Part shown: positions 27,010 to 36,091 of the stretch, in pieces
Layout: each line of letters begins with the position of its first letter
Position numbering within the stretch: position 1 is the first letter of the stretch
Assembly: GCA_040255465.1 (NCBI GenBank)
Contig: JBDZVA010000003.1
Location: forward strand, 186,001-250,000
DNA: 64,000 nucleotides
Source: UBA5793 sp040255465
GTDB taxonomy: Bacteria > Planctomycetota > Phycisphaerae > Phycisphaerales > UBA5793
Direction: 5' to 3'
Notes under the pieces: generated by a model
Seen by the model: only the letters and a program-made list of their open reading frames with translations
What the model was told of the DNA's origin: nothing
The model's database searches: none
Translations under genes and position numbers: made by a program

Positions 27010-28131
27010 CTACGCAAAGCGCAGTGAGTACACCAGCGGGAAGTTGGTTCCGAGGCACTTCCAGTGGTCGCCTCGATCATTCGAGTAGTAGACGTTCCCA
27101 GTTGTGGTGCCGAAGGCGAGAGCGTCGCCGACCTTGTCGAGACCGTGACGGAAGATGACGTCATAGCACTGCGCCTGGGGCAGGCCTTCGCGCAAGGCCC
27201 TCCACGTTTTGCCGCCGTCGGTCGTGCGACTGATACACAGGGCGCCGCCCACGGCGACGCGGCACTCATCGGAGATCGCCGGCGCCACCCAGGCCTGATC
27301 GGGATCGATCTCGTCGACGGCGACGGCAAAACCGAAGGACGCCGGGCCGTTTTGCTCCGAAACTTCGACCCAGTTTTGCCCACCGTCTTTGCTCTTCCAG
27401 ATGCCGCAGTGGTTCTGCTGCCACAGGCCGCTGGTTTTGCCCGGGCACATGACGACGAGGTGCGGATCGTGGCCGACTTCGGGATTGGGCTCGGGGAGGA
27501 AGCTCGACTTGAGGCCGTTGTTGCGCACGACCCAGGACTTGCCGGCGTCGGTCGTTTCAAAGGTGCCGGCGCAACTCACGCCGATCAGCACGCGCTTGCT
27601 GTTGTTTGGATCGACGACGACGGAGTGAATGCCGGCGTTGTCGCGCCCACCGCCAAACCATTGCCCGCCAACGCGCGAGGGATGATCCCACAGCGGGCGG
27701 TTGAGCTGCCAGGAGTCACCGCCATCGTCACTGACAAAAAGGCCGCCGGGTTCGGTGCCGATGTAGAGTCGATTCGGCTCGTCATCGCCGCCGGGCCCGA
27801 TGCACCAGATGTACTTGAGGGTGGCGGGGTTCTCGGGCGCTTTTGGGTCCATGCTCATGAGCGAGTTCTTGATCACCTCGCCTGCGGGATAGACCGGCGC
27901 GGGTACTTCCTCCCACGTCCGGCCGCGATCGCGCGAGCGACTGAGCTTGCAGCCCCAGTGGCCGTGATCCTGCCCCGCCCAGAGTGTGCCGGTGCGATGA
28001 TCGATCATGGCGTAGGAGATGGGAATGCCGAGAAATGAGGTGCTGGCGAGTTTCCAGTCGTTGCCTCGGCGCTCGAAGAGGAAGAGTCCCTTGCGCGTGC
28101 CGAGTATGAGTGTGTCGCCTGTTGCAGCCAT
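27010..28131 (-). CDS. BNR/sortilin-like beta-propeller protein
   Basis: The 373-residue protein is made of repeated Asp-box/BNR units (S-D-G--W: SRDRGRTWEEV, SDDGGDSWQL, TTDAGKSWVV, SKDGGQNWVEV, TTDGGKTWRAL, SNDRGDHWKCL), predicted to form a beta-propeller as in sialidase-like and VPS10/sortilin-like proteins. It has no signal peptide and starts directly with MAATGDTLILGTRKGLF, so it is cytosolic. No sialidase Arg triad is evident, so glycosidase activity is doubtful. It follows the MoaD/ThiS-like gene by 47 bp in the same direction, suggesting a two-gene operon. Confidence 0.85.
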   Translation of the reverse strand: MAATGDTLILGTRKGLFLFERRGNDWKLASTSFLGIPISYAMIDHRTGTLWAGQDHGHWGCKLSRSRDRGRTWEEVPAPVYPAGEVIKNSLMSMDPKAPENPATLKYIWCIGPGGDDEPNRLYIGTEPGGLFVSDDGGDSWQLNRPLWDHPSRVGGQWFGGGRDNAGIHSVVVDPNNSKRVLIGVSCAGTFETTDAGKSWVVRNNGLKSSFLPEPNPEVGHDPHLVVMCPGKTSGLWQQNHCGIWKSKDGGQNWVEVSEQNGPASFGFAVAVDEIDPDQAWVAPAISDECRVAVGGALCISRTTDGGKTWRALREGLPQAQCYDVIFRHGLDKVGDALAFGTTTGNVYYSNDRGDHWKCLGTNFPLVYSLRFA

Positions 28132-28178
28132 GTCGTTGCTCCGCGTTTTGGGTCATGCGCTGATGAGTGGAGATGAAG

Positions 28179-28460
28179 TCAGCCGCCCGAGAGCGCCTGC
28201 ATGATGTGGACTGATGCATGATCGTCGAGCGGATCGGAAAGCCGCCGGCGATCCTGCACTGGTTGGCCGTTCACAAAGATATTGACGTGCTGGCGCAAGG
28301 CTCGATTGTCATCCACGAGATACCCGCCCAGCCCCGGGAAGCGGGCGTCAAGTCGACCAACCAACTCGGCGACGTCTCCTGCCTCAACCTCGAGCGTCGG
28401 CTCCTCCGCCAGAGCCGGGAAGAACCGATGCAGGTGGCGGGTGAAGGCAACGCGAACCAT
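28179..28460 (-). CDS. MoaD/ThiS family ubiquitin-like protein
   Basis: The 93-residue beta-grasp protein has a C-terminal Gly-Gly (MQALSGG), the hallmark of MoaD/ThiS sulfur carriers and archaeal SAMP-type modifiers. Motifs such as DDNRALRQHVNIFVNGQPV are typical. It lies directly upstream of the beta-propeller gene. There is no E1-like activating enzyme, MoaE or thiazole synthase in the window. It could serve molybdopterin synthesis, another sulfur transfer, or protein modification. Confidence 0.87.
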   Translation of the reverse strand: MVRVAFTRHLHRFFPALAEEPTLEVEAGDVAELVGRLDARFPGLGGYLVDDNRALRQHVNIFVNGQPVQDRRRLSDPLDDHASVHIMQALSGG

Positions 28461-28549
28461 GAGACGCTCCGACGCGGGTCGATCAGGCTCAGAACCATAC
28501 CCCTGACTGGGAGGCTGGTTGTGCAGATTTCGCTGAGATTGTGCCGTGC

Positions 28550-30634
28550 CTATCCGGCGACCGCGGCATCCGGAACGGCCGCGACGAAGCGCTGCTGACC
28601 GCTGTCGGAGTCGGCATCATCCGGCCCGTGATCAGCCCGATGAGACACCTCGCCGGGATGCGTGTCGGGGGCCGGATAGATGAGCAGGCGCAGGCCGTTG
28701 GCGACCACCAGCAGCGTTCCGCCCTCGTGGCCGAGGACGCCGAGCGAGAGATTGATCCAGCCAAAGAGCGTGCCGACGGCCAGCAACAGGATGGCGCCGA
28801 GCGCAAAAGCGAGATTCGCCTGGATGGTCCGGCGCGTCTTGCGAGCGAGGCGCACCGCCCAGGTGACGGCGCGCAGGTCTTCGTTCATGAGCACCACGTC
28901 TGCGGTCTCGAGCGCTGCGTCGGATCCGATGCCTCCGATAGCGATTCCGGCATCGCTGGCAGCCAGAGAGGGCGCATCATTCACGCCGTCTCCGACGACG
29001 CCGACGCTCCCGTGCTCAGCGCGCATGGTCTCGACGAACTTGAGTTTCTCGTCGGGATGGAGTTCCGCGTGGTGGGCGTCGAGGCCGAGTCGCGCGCTGA
29101 GTCGCTCGGCGACTGCGGCCACGTCGCCGGTGAGCATGACAATCGGCCGCACGCCAAGTTCGTGGAATTCGCGCACCATGTCTTCGCCGCCCGGCCGCGG
29201 TTCATCGCGCAGGACGAAGACGCCGGCCTGATCGCGCCACGCCAGCGCCACAGCCAGCGTCCCTCGGTTGTGCAGATCCTTCATGACTTCCTGCACACGC
29301 GCGTGAAGGCAGATGGGCATGAGATCGCGCACATGCGCGAAGCGGCCGAGGCGCACTTCCGATCCCTCGTGAACCCCCGAGACTCCAAATCCGGGCTGGA
29401 AACTCGGGTGATCACAGACAATCGGCTCGACGCCGCATCGTTCGGCCTCTTCGATGATGGCCTGGGCGAAGGGGTGCGTGGAGCCTTGCTCCAGTCCCGC
29501 GGCCAGTGCAAGAAGCGTGTCCGTGTCAGACCACGCGACGGGATGGACTTCCTGCACGCGCGGCCGACCCATGGTGAGTGTGCCGGTCTTGTCCAGCGCC
29601 ACGCAACGGAAAGACGCGAGGCGCTCGATCGACTCGCCGCCCTTAAAGAGCACACCGGCGCGGGCGGCGCGGCTGATGCTCGAAAGTGTGGCCGTCGGCG
29701 TGGCGATGATCAGCGCGCAGGGGCTGGCGACGATGAGCAGGGTGATCGAGGTGTACGCCGCCTCCGACCACACGCGGCCCAGTCCAAAGTGGAGAACAGC
29801 CAACACCGCAAGGCAGACCACCACGACACTGACGCTGTAGGGCATCGAGAGTCGGTCAATCAACTGCTGCACGGGCTGGCGACGTTCCTGGGCGCTGAGC
29901 ACGAGGTTCAGCACACGCTGAAGACTGGAGTCGCTCGCGATGCGGGTGACGCGCACTTCAATCGGATGACTCTCGTTGATCGTGCCGGCAAAGACTTCAT
30001 CGCCCTGGGCGACCGGGCGGGGCTGCGATTCGCCGGTGAGCGAAGCCTGATTGAGTTCGGTCGCACCGCTCGAGACGACGCCGTCCGTAGGTACGCGCTC
30101 ACCCGGCCGCACGAGAACGATTTCATCAATGGCCGCTTCGTCGGGCTTAATGGACACCCACTGGCCGCCGCGCTGCACACGCGTCTCGGTCGGGATCATG
30201 CTGTTGAGGGCTGACACGGCCGAAGTCGTGCGCTTCATCGCCAGGTCTTCGAGCGCGCCCGAGAGCACGAAGAGGAACAGCAGCAGCGCGCCTTCTTCGG
30301 CGTGGCCAAGCCAGGCGGCCAGTCCGGCGCCGAGCACCATGAGCACGTCGATGTTGAACTGAAGGTCGCGCAGCGCTTCGAGCGCGGCCCGGCCGCCGTA
30401 GATCATCCCGATGGCCAGGCTCGACCAGACGAGCCACTCTCCCGGCGTGGCTGGCGCGTGCAGGGAGCCGCCGCCGGCAGGCTCGGTCCCACCCTCGATC
30501 AATCGCATCATCGCAAATCCGACGGCCAGCAGCACCCCGGCCAGAACTGCAGCGACCAGTTCGTGGTTTCCGACGATGCGCGTGTGCCAACCGGCGGGAG
30601 CAGGGAGAGTGTTGTCTGTGGCGAGTGCGGGCAT
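28550..30634 (-). CDS. P1B-4-type heavy-metal-exporting P-type ATPase
   Basis: The 694-residue membrane ATPase has LTGES (actuator), the SPC metal motif in IVASPCALIIATP (304-306), the phosphorylated Asp D348 in DKTGTLT, and GDGVNDAP. The last transmembrane part carries HEGGT (VLGHEGGTLLVVANGLRLL) instead of the copper or ZntA patterns. SPC plus HEGGT and absence of an N-terminal HMA domain define subgroup P1B-4 (CoaT/CtpD/PfeT-like), which exports Co2+, Fe2+ or Zn2+. No metal regulator gene is adjacent. Confidence 0.92.
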   Translation of the reverse strand: MPALATDNTLPAPAGWHTRIVGNHELVAAVLAGVLLAVGFAMMRLIEGGTEPAGGGSLHAPATPGEWLVWSSLAIGMIYGGRAALEALRDLQFNIDVLMVLGAGLAAWLGHAEEGALLLFLFVLSGALEDLAMKRTTSAVSALNSMIPTETRVQRGGQWVSIKPDEAAIDEIVLVRPGERVPTDGVVSSGATELNQASLTGESQPRPVAQGDEVFAGTINESHPIEVRVTRIASDSSLQRVLNLVLSAQERRQPVQQLIDRLSMPYSVSVVVVCLAVLAVLHFGLGRVWSEAAYTSITLLIVASPCALIIATPTATLSSISRAARAGVLFKGGESIERLASFRCVALDKTGTLTMGRPRVQEVHPVAWSDTDTLLALAAGLEQGSTHPFAQAIIEEAERCGVEPIVCDHPSFQPGFGVSGVHEGSEVRLGRFAHVRDLMPICLHARVQEVMKDLHNRGTLAVALAWRDQAGVFVLRDEPRPGGEDMVREFHELGVRPIVMLTGDVAAVAERLSARLGLDAHHAELHPDEKLKFVETMRAEHGSVGVVGDGVNDAPSLAASDAGIAIGGIGSDAALETADVVLMNEDLRAVTWAVRLARKTRRTIQANLAFALGAILLLAVGTLFGWINLSLGVLGHEGGTLLVVANGLRLLIYPAPDTHPGEVSHRADHGPDDADSDSGQQRFVAAVPDAAVAG

Positions 30635-30815
30635 GGTGCTGAAGTTTATTCTGCGAATGAGCCTTCACCCGGCCGAGTGGAGATTGCCTGAAAAATCAGG
30701 GTGATTCTGCCAACCCGCATTTTCGGACGGTCGTCTGACCTGCCGATATGATTAAGATCGTGCCTCGACCGGGCGCGAACAACCGGACCACCAACGAAGG
30801 AAGGGCGCCCACCCA

Positions 30816-31931
30816 ATGGGCTCAAACCAGATCAGACGCATCGGACTGCTCACCGGTGGAGGCGACTGCCCAGGACTCAATGCAGTCATCCGCGCCGTGA
30901 CCAAAGCGGCGATCATGAACCATGACGTTCAGGTCTTCGGCATCGAAGACGGCTTCCTCGGCCTGGTGCAGAACCGAATTCATGAGTTGCTGCCTCAGGA
31001 CGTTTCGGGCATCCTGACAGTGGGCGGGACGATCCTGGGCACCTCAAACAAGTGCAATCCCTCCCGGTATTGCACCGGCACCGATGAGCACGGCGCGCTG
31101 GTTTTCAAGGACGTAACCGACCGCTGCATGGAGCATTACCATCACTGGCGGCTCGATGCGCTGGTCGTCATCGGCGGCGACGGAACGATGAGCTGCGCCA
31201 AGGACTTTGTCCGCCGCGGCGTGACCTGCATCGGCGTGCCCAAGACCATCGACAACGATCTGATCGGCACGGATATCACCTTCGGGTTCCAGACCGCCGT
31301 CGAAACGGCCACCTGCGCCATCGACCGCATCCACACGACCGCCGCGAGCCACCACCGCGTGATGGTGGTTGAAGTCATGGGACGCAACGCGGGCTGGATC
31401 GCGCTTCACGCCGGGGTTGCATCGGGATCAGACGTTATCCTGCTGCCGGAAATCCCCTTTGACTACGACGTGATCTGCGGCTTCATCGCGGAGCGACAGA
31501 CGCACCATCGATCATGCACGATCGTGTGCGTGAGCGAAGGGGCGCGACCCGTTGACGGCAAACAGGTGGTCAACCATCTCGATCCCACCAGCCCTGATCC
31601 GGTTCGGCTGGGTGGAATCGGAAAAGTCGTCGCGGACGAAGTCGAGAAGCGCACAGGCGCTGAAAGTCGCGTCACCGTGCTTGGACACGTTCAGCGGGGC
31701 GGCACACCGATCCATTCAGACCGGTTGCTCGGGACGCGATTCGGGTACCACGCGATTGAACTACTGATGTCTGGGGAGAAGAACCGCCTCGTGGTCATGC
31801 ACAATCACCAGGTCACGGACATCAACATTCTCGACGCGGCCGACAAACAGCGCCTCGTCGCGCACGACGACCCGTTGATCGCCGCGGCCAGAGCCGTGGG
31901 GACCTGCTTCGGGGACCCGTTGACGAAGTAG
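30816..31931 (+). CDS. pfkA: 6-phosphofructokinase (ATP-type or mixed group III)
   Basis: The 371-residue family-A phosphofructokinase has GLLTGGGDCPGLNAVIR and the catalytic PKTIDNDLIGTD. The donor-site motif is GGDGTMSCA: the Gly after GGD is typical of ATP enzymes, whereas PPi enzymes have Asp. The Lys in PKTIDND is typical of PPi and group III enzymes (ATP-PFK of E. coli has PGTIDND). The donor therefore cannot be assigned with certainty. It stands alone after a 180-bp divergent gap; AAGGA lies rather far (13 nt) before the ATG. Confidence 0.93.
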   Translation: MGSNQIRRIGLLTGGGDCPGLNAVIRAVTKAAIMNHDVQVFGIEDGFLGLVQNRIHELLPQDVSGILTVGGTILGTSNKCNPSRYCTGTDEHGALVFKDVTDRCMEHYHHWRLDALVVIGGDGTMSCAKDFVRRGVTCIGVPKTIDNDLIGTDITFGFQTAVETATCAIDRIHTTAASHHRVMVVEVMGRNAGWIALHAGVASGSDVILLPEIPFDYDVICGFIAERQTHHRSCTIVCVSEGARPVDGKQVVNHLDPTSPDPVRLGGIGKVVADEVEKRTGAESRVTVLGHVQRGGTPIHSDRLLGTRFGYHAIELLMSGEKNRLVVMHNHQVTDINILDAADKQRLVAHDDPLIAAARAVGTCFGDPLTK

Positions 31932-31943
31932 GTCTGCCCTGAT

Positions 31944-33413
31944 TCAATCGACGTGCTCGATCTGCTGAGCCTTGAGGTCGGTCATGATGCGATCCGCGAG
32001 GTCAGCGGGCACGCCTTCCACCACGAAGACCTCTCGGCCGCTTAATGCGAGCCGGCCCGTATCGTCTGCTTCGGTTCCGCAGGGATAGACGGTCTCGTTT
32101 TCATTTGCGGCATATTCCGCAACCGGTTTGGGAAGTCCGCACTTGGTCTTGAGAATCGACTGGTAGGCTTTGAAGAATTCCTGCGCTTCCTTCTCCGAGT
32201 CCCAGGTCGTCGCCAGGACGAACATGACGCGTCCATCTTCGCGCTGATACGCGCGATAGAGATCGCCATCCCACCCGGCGCTGGCTCTGGCGGCGCGTGG
32301 CGCCGGGCAGCCAAAGTTACCCAGCAGCAGGGCGAGATAGAACTCGCCGTGCATGGCGGAGTCGATCTGCTTCCAGCCGCGTTCCTGGAGGTAGTCGATG
32401 GCCTCCAGCGTCATCGGCGTGGGGTTGTCGCGCTGCTTGATGAACTTGTCCGGATGCATCACCTGCTCGCTGGTCGCGGGGAGGTGCCGGTACGCCTCGG
32501 CCACGCTGTCCCAGCCACCGGCGTGCCTCAGTGACATGACGAAGTAGGCGCCCTTGAGATAGGCGGCGAGCAGCGGGTGAAGGATGTAGGGCGGAATGGT
32601 GTCCATGGCTTCGATCGCCTTGGCGATATCACCATCCTCGAGCCCCATCGCGCCGGCGTCGATCTGCTTGCTCATCTTGATGATCGTGTCCGCGTCGAGA
32701 TTCGCCTGCATCTGGAAGGTCATGGCCTCCAACTGCGGATTCGCGGAGAGGTCGGAGTTCATCATGGTCTTCATCTGCCACAGCGTCTGCACGTAGGTCG
32801 CTTCGCCTTCAACAAGGAAGCGAACAGCGAGCACTTCATCGTCGTTGCGCACGCTCTCGGCTTCTTCCTCCTCCAGATTCTCCAGCAGCTTGCCCAGTTG
32901 GAAGTGCTGATCCTGCAGGGCGTGGACCAGTTCGTGCGCGGCGATGGTCTTGAGGAACTCGGGCGCCATGTCCGTCATGAGGTAATAGAACGTTCCCGAG
33001 GGGGGGTCGTAGTAGGCCCCGGCCTGGCTGAGCAGCGCGTTCTTGAATTCCTTTCCCAGATCGATGGGTTGTTTGAGCATGCCCAGGCGAACGAGTCCGG
33101 CCATGAATCCGTCGACTTTGTCGGGCGGGAACATGGTGTCGAGTTCCTTGTCGAGGTACTTGCCCCAGTCCTCCATGGACTGATGTTCGGAGGGGACGGC
33201 TTTCAAGAACTTCAGGCCGCGCAGTTCGGTCAACTGGGTTTCGATGTCAGTCAGATCGGGAAGGTCTGGCGCTGCAGCCGCATCCTCGGGAGGGCCAGCC
33301 AGACGGGCGGCCGATGCCAGTTGGCTTGTGCCGGCCATGACGGCTGTGCCGAGCATGAGCAGCGTGGCCAGCCGGGCCGGGGTGCGGAGAAGGTGTGCGA
33401 CAAGCGTGGTCAT
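31944..33413 (-). CDS. Exported gluzincin-like metallopeptidase
   Basis: The 489-residue protein has an N-terminal signal-like segment (about 8-36, ending SAA). The zinc motif is HELVHALQDQHF (HExxH at 160-164) and the probable third ligand Glu204 lies in LVEGEATYV, as in gluzincins. The remaining helical C-terminal half has no named domain. AGGAG 8 nt upstream fixes the start at 33413. It is probably periplasmic or surface-located; substrate unknown. It converges on pfkA. Confidence 0.8.
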   Translation of the reverse strand: MTTLVAHLLRTPARLATLLMLGTAVMAGTSQLASAARLAGPPEDAAAAPDLPDLTDIETQLTELRGLKFLKAVPSEHQSMEDWGKYLDKELDTMFPPDKVDGFMAGLVRLGMLKQPIDLGKEFKNALLSQAGAYYDPPSGTFYYLMTDMAPEFLKTIAAHELVHALQDQHFQLGKLLENLEEEEAESVRNDDEVLAVRFLVEGEATYVQTLWQMKTMMNSDLSANPQLEAMTFQMQANLDADTIIKMSKQIDAGAMGLEDGDIAKAIEAMDTIPPYILHPLLAAYLKGAYFVMSLRHAGGWDSVAEAYRHLPATSEQVMHPDKFIKQRDNPTPMTLEAIDYLQERGWKQIDSAMHGEFYLALLLGNFGCPAPRAARASAGWDGDLYRAYQREDGRVMFVLATTWDSEKEAQEFFKAYQSILKTKCGLPKPVAEYAANENETVYPCGTEADDTGRLALSGREVFVVEGVPADLADRIMTDLKAQQIEHVD

Positions 33414-33932
33414 TCGGTTACTCCTGGCGGATCGGCCATCTTTGGGGTGGTGACGAGAGGGGCAAGCAGGCGAGAAACGATAGGCGGGGACGTCGGGTGC
33501 GAGCCGACATCCTAACTTCCGTACGGCATACACCCCGAGCAAGGGTCTACCGCGATGGTCGTTTTGTTGGTGTGGCGCCAAAGTTCAGGATTTTCTTGCT
33601 TCCCCGGATGGATTTCGCTTGCAATGCGCCGGTTTTGAAGTACCATCTTGGCGCTTCGAGAGATGGAGCAACCTTTCTGCCTGAGGGCGAGTCTGGGAGG
33701 ACGAACTCGCCTGTTCCAGCGTTTCGCGTTTTCGGTACGAACTTGGCCGGACAGAAGAGTTCCGACCAAGCCGGGAACCCGGAGTGGGGGCTTTCCCATT
33801 TATTACTGATTTGCTGTCCGGACCGCCTAACGGCGATCTGCGATCGTTGTATGTGTACCCGCGCTAGAAATACGGCCATGGTGTTCATGGCTGGGGCGGG
33901 GAGATGTTCAAGCTTTCCATAGGAGAGTAGTT
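33414..33932. other. Long AT-richer intergenic region with a hairpin
   Basis: These 519 bases lie between divergent genes. No gene is supported: an open frame covers part of it but has no recognisable product. An imperfect inverted repeat CTTGGCCGGA (33742-33751) with TCCGACCAAG (33761-33770) could form a 5'-UTR hairpin. Composition is AT-richer than the flanks at about 33790-33860, where a promoter for the downstream gene is likeliest. AGGAG precedes ATG 33933. Confidence 0.45.
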
Positions 33933-34928
33933 ATGAAGAAGTATCAGGGTCTCGCGGTTCTCGCTGTCGGGCTTTGCGTTTCCGCGGCCCAGGCGCAGAT
34001 TTCCTCAGTCGCTCCGTCCACCAGTGGACAGAACGGCACGATCACGCAGGACGAGTACAAGTGGGACGACGGCACGACCGAAAACCTCCTCGGCTGGACG
34101 GCCGGTGGCACGATGGCGTGGATGCAGTGGTTCGATGCCCAGGGCGGCAGCGACACGATCACCGAAATCCGCATCATCAACGGTTCGGCCCTCTATCCGG
34201 GCTATGGCAACGGCAACGGCTCGCCCGTTTCCGTCGGCATCTGGTCCGACCCCAATGGCGACGGCAACCCGCAGGACTCCGTGCTGCTCAAGCGCGTTGA
34301 CACCACGGTTCAGAACATCGATACGGACACCTACCAGACCGTAGCGATCTCCCCCGGCCAGCCCGTGACCGGCCGGTTCTTCATCGGCGCCTGGATCACC
34401 CACAACGCCGGCCAGTATGTCGCCCCCATGGACCAGAACTCGGGCAACATCGTCGCCAATCGCGCGTACGTGTTCGGCAACTACAACGGTTACGGTGGAT
34501 CGTTCAATCCGAACAACCCCGGCGACACGCTCAACAACATCATCTATGAAATGAGCAGCATCGGCTTCCCGACCAACTTCTGCGTCCGCGCTTCACGCGG
34601 CAGCGGTGGCGGCTACACGCTCAACATCACCGGCACCTGCCCCGGCCAGATCCGTCTGACCTGGAGCGGCGCTCAGCCCAACAAGCAGCAGGCGGTCGTC
34701 TTCGCCCGCAACACCGGTTCCTACGTGATCCCCAACGGCCCCTGCCAGGGTACCCAGCTCGGCCTCGGCACGAACCAACTCCAGCTTTACACCACCATCG
34801 GCACCGGCAACGGTTCCGGCGGCGTGAATGCAACGGTTCAGTCCGGCGCTTGCCGCGGCTATGTGCAGCTCCTCGTCACCAATGGCGGCAGCCCGTGCGC
34901 GAAGAGCAACGTCAAGCAGGTTCCGTAA
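33933..34928 (+). CDS. Secreted protein with shared C-terminal module
   Basis: The 331-residue protein has a classic signal peptide (MKKYQGLAVLAVGLCVSAAQA). A beta-rich domain follows, DDGTTENLLGWTAGGTMAWMQ ... YQTVAISPGQPVTGRFFIGA, resembling extracellular jelly-roll domains that hold Ca or carbohydrate. The last 95 residues (LTWSGAQPNKQQAVVFARNTGSYVIPNG ... CAKSNVKQV) are related to the C-terminal modules of the subtilases and HAF protein. A clean terminator follows, so it is probably monocistronic and well expressed. Confidence 0.85.
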   Translation: MKKYQGLAVLAVGLCVSAAQAQISSVAPSTSGQNGTITQDEYKWDDGTTENLLGWTAGGTMAWMQWFDAQGGSDTITEIRIINGSALYPGYGNGNGSPVSVGIWSDPNGDGNPQDSVLLKRVDTTVQNIDTDTYQTVAISPGQPVTGRFFIGAWITHNAGQYVAPMDQNSGNIVANRAYVFGNYNGYGGSFNPNNPGDTLNNIIYEMSSIGFPTNFCVRASRGSGGGYTLNITGTCPGQIRLTWSGAQPNKQQAVVFARNTGSYVIPNGPCQGTQLGLGTNQLQLYTTIGTGNGSGGVNATVQSGACRGYVQLLVTNGGSPCAKSNVKQVP

Positions 34929-34971
34929 TCGGATCTGTCTTGATCTGATCGATCTCACTTGAGATCACTCG

Positions 34972-35004
34972 CCTCACCCCCGCAAGGGGGTGAGGTTCTT
35001 TTTG
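34972..35004 (+). terminator. Intrinsic terminator of the secreted-protein gene
   Basis: CCTCACCCCC (34972-34981), a GCAA tetraloop and GGGGGTGAGG (34986-34995) form a perfect 10-bp stem followed by TTCTTTTTG. Confidence 0.93.
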
Positions 35005-35058
35005 CGCCGCGTGCAGCCGCCCGGCCGATTCAAGCCGCGTCTACGATCCATCGATTCC

Positions 35059-36042
35059 ATGGTCCACGCTTCCCGCCTCACAACATCGAACCGCGATCCG
35101 ATCGCCCGGTCGGCCGAACTCCTGCTTGCGGGAGGCATTGTCGCCTTCCCGACGGAGACGGTGTACGGCCTCGGCGCCGACGCGACCAACCCGCTGGCGG
35201 TGGCGCGTGTATTTGAGGCGAAGGGCCGACCGAGTTTCGACCCTCTGATCGTTCACGTCGCTACGCAGCCCGCCGCGCGGGCCTGCGCGTCCCGGTGGCC
35301 CGATACCGCCTCGGCATTGTCCGAGCGATTCTGGCCCGGCCCACTGACGCTGGTGCTGCCCCGACGGCTTGCCGCGACTGCCGACCTCGTCACCGCCGGG
35401 CTCCCCACCGTCGCGCTGCGAATTCCCGACCACCCCCTGGCCCTTGAGTTGCTGGGGCGCTGTGGCAGGCCGATCGCCGCCCCGAGCGCCAATCGATTCG
35501 GCACGGTGAGCCCCACCACCGCCGAGCACGTACTTGATTCGCTGGGGGACGCGGTCGATTTCGTCCTTGACGGCGGTTCGTGCCGGGCGGGAATCGAGTC
35601 AACGATCATCTCCCTGGCGGGAGACCGGCCGGTGCTGTTGCGCCCTGGCGCGACGCCGATCGAAGAGATTGAAGCCATCATCGGCGCCGTGGAGAGGCTT
35701 TCGCCTCAGGCTGCGTCGAGCGATCGGCCACTCGCCCCGGGGATGCTCAGCCGCCACTACGCGACACGAACGCCCATTCGCTTTGCCGACGCGGAGGTCG
35801 GCGCAGTTCCCGCCTCGCGCTGTGGTCGGCTCTGCTTCACCGCACCCGCCGACGGATCGCGATACGGCGTCGTTGAGGTCCTTTCAAGGTCGGGCAACCT
35901 TCGGGAGGCGGCGGCAAACCTGTTCGCCGCGATGCGCCGCCTGGACGCTCTCGATCTTGACGCGATCATCGTCGATCGCTTCCCGCCCGAGGGACTCGGT
36001 CTGGCGATCAACGATCGACTGACGCGAGCATCCGCCCGATAG
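35059..36042 (+). CDS. tsaC: Threonylcarbamoyl-AMP synthase (Sua5/YciO/YrdC family)
   Basis: The 327-residue protein makes threonylcarbamoyl-AMP for the t6A modification of ANN-decoding tRNAs. The YrdC domain (about 15-205) shows GGIVAFPTETVYGLGADA, KGRPSFDPLIVH and PSANRFGTVSPTTAEHV. An additional C-terminal domain (about 225-327) makes it the longer Sua5 type. ATG 35059 follows TACGAT by 11 nt. Its stop lies 49 bp before the pilin-like gene. Confidence 0.93.
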   Translation: MVHASRLTTSNRDPIARSAELLLAGGIVAFPTETVYGLGADATNPLAVARVFEAKGRPSFDPLIVHVATQPAARACASRWPDTASALSERFWPGPLTLVLPRRLAATADLVTAGLPTVALRIPDHPLALELLGRCGRPIAAPSANRFGTVSPTTAEHVLDSLGDAVDFVLDGGSCRAGIESTIISLAGDRPVLLRPGATPIEEIEAIIGAVERLSPQAASSDRPLAPGMLSRHYATRTPIRFADAEVGAVPASRCGRLCFTAPADGSRYGVVEVLSRSGNLREAAANLFAAMRRLDALDLDAIIVDRFPPEGLGLAINDRLTRASAR

Positions 36043-36091
36043 AGATTTGCAGGAACAATGGTCATGGATTGGCGGGTTATCCGGGTACACC

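Noticed and set aside
28541..30214. Long plus-strand open frame opposite the P-type ATPase
   Set aside because: The opposite strand encodes a complete ATPase with all motifs; this frame has no recognisable domain.
33395..33922. Open frame upstream of the secreted protein at 33933
   Set aside because: No ribosome-binding site, mixed composition and no recognisable product; it overlaps the start region of the divergent metallopeptidase gene.
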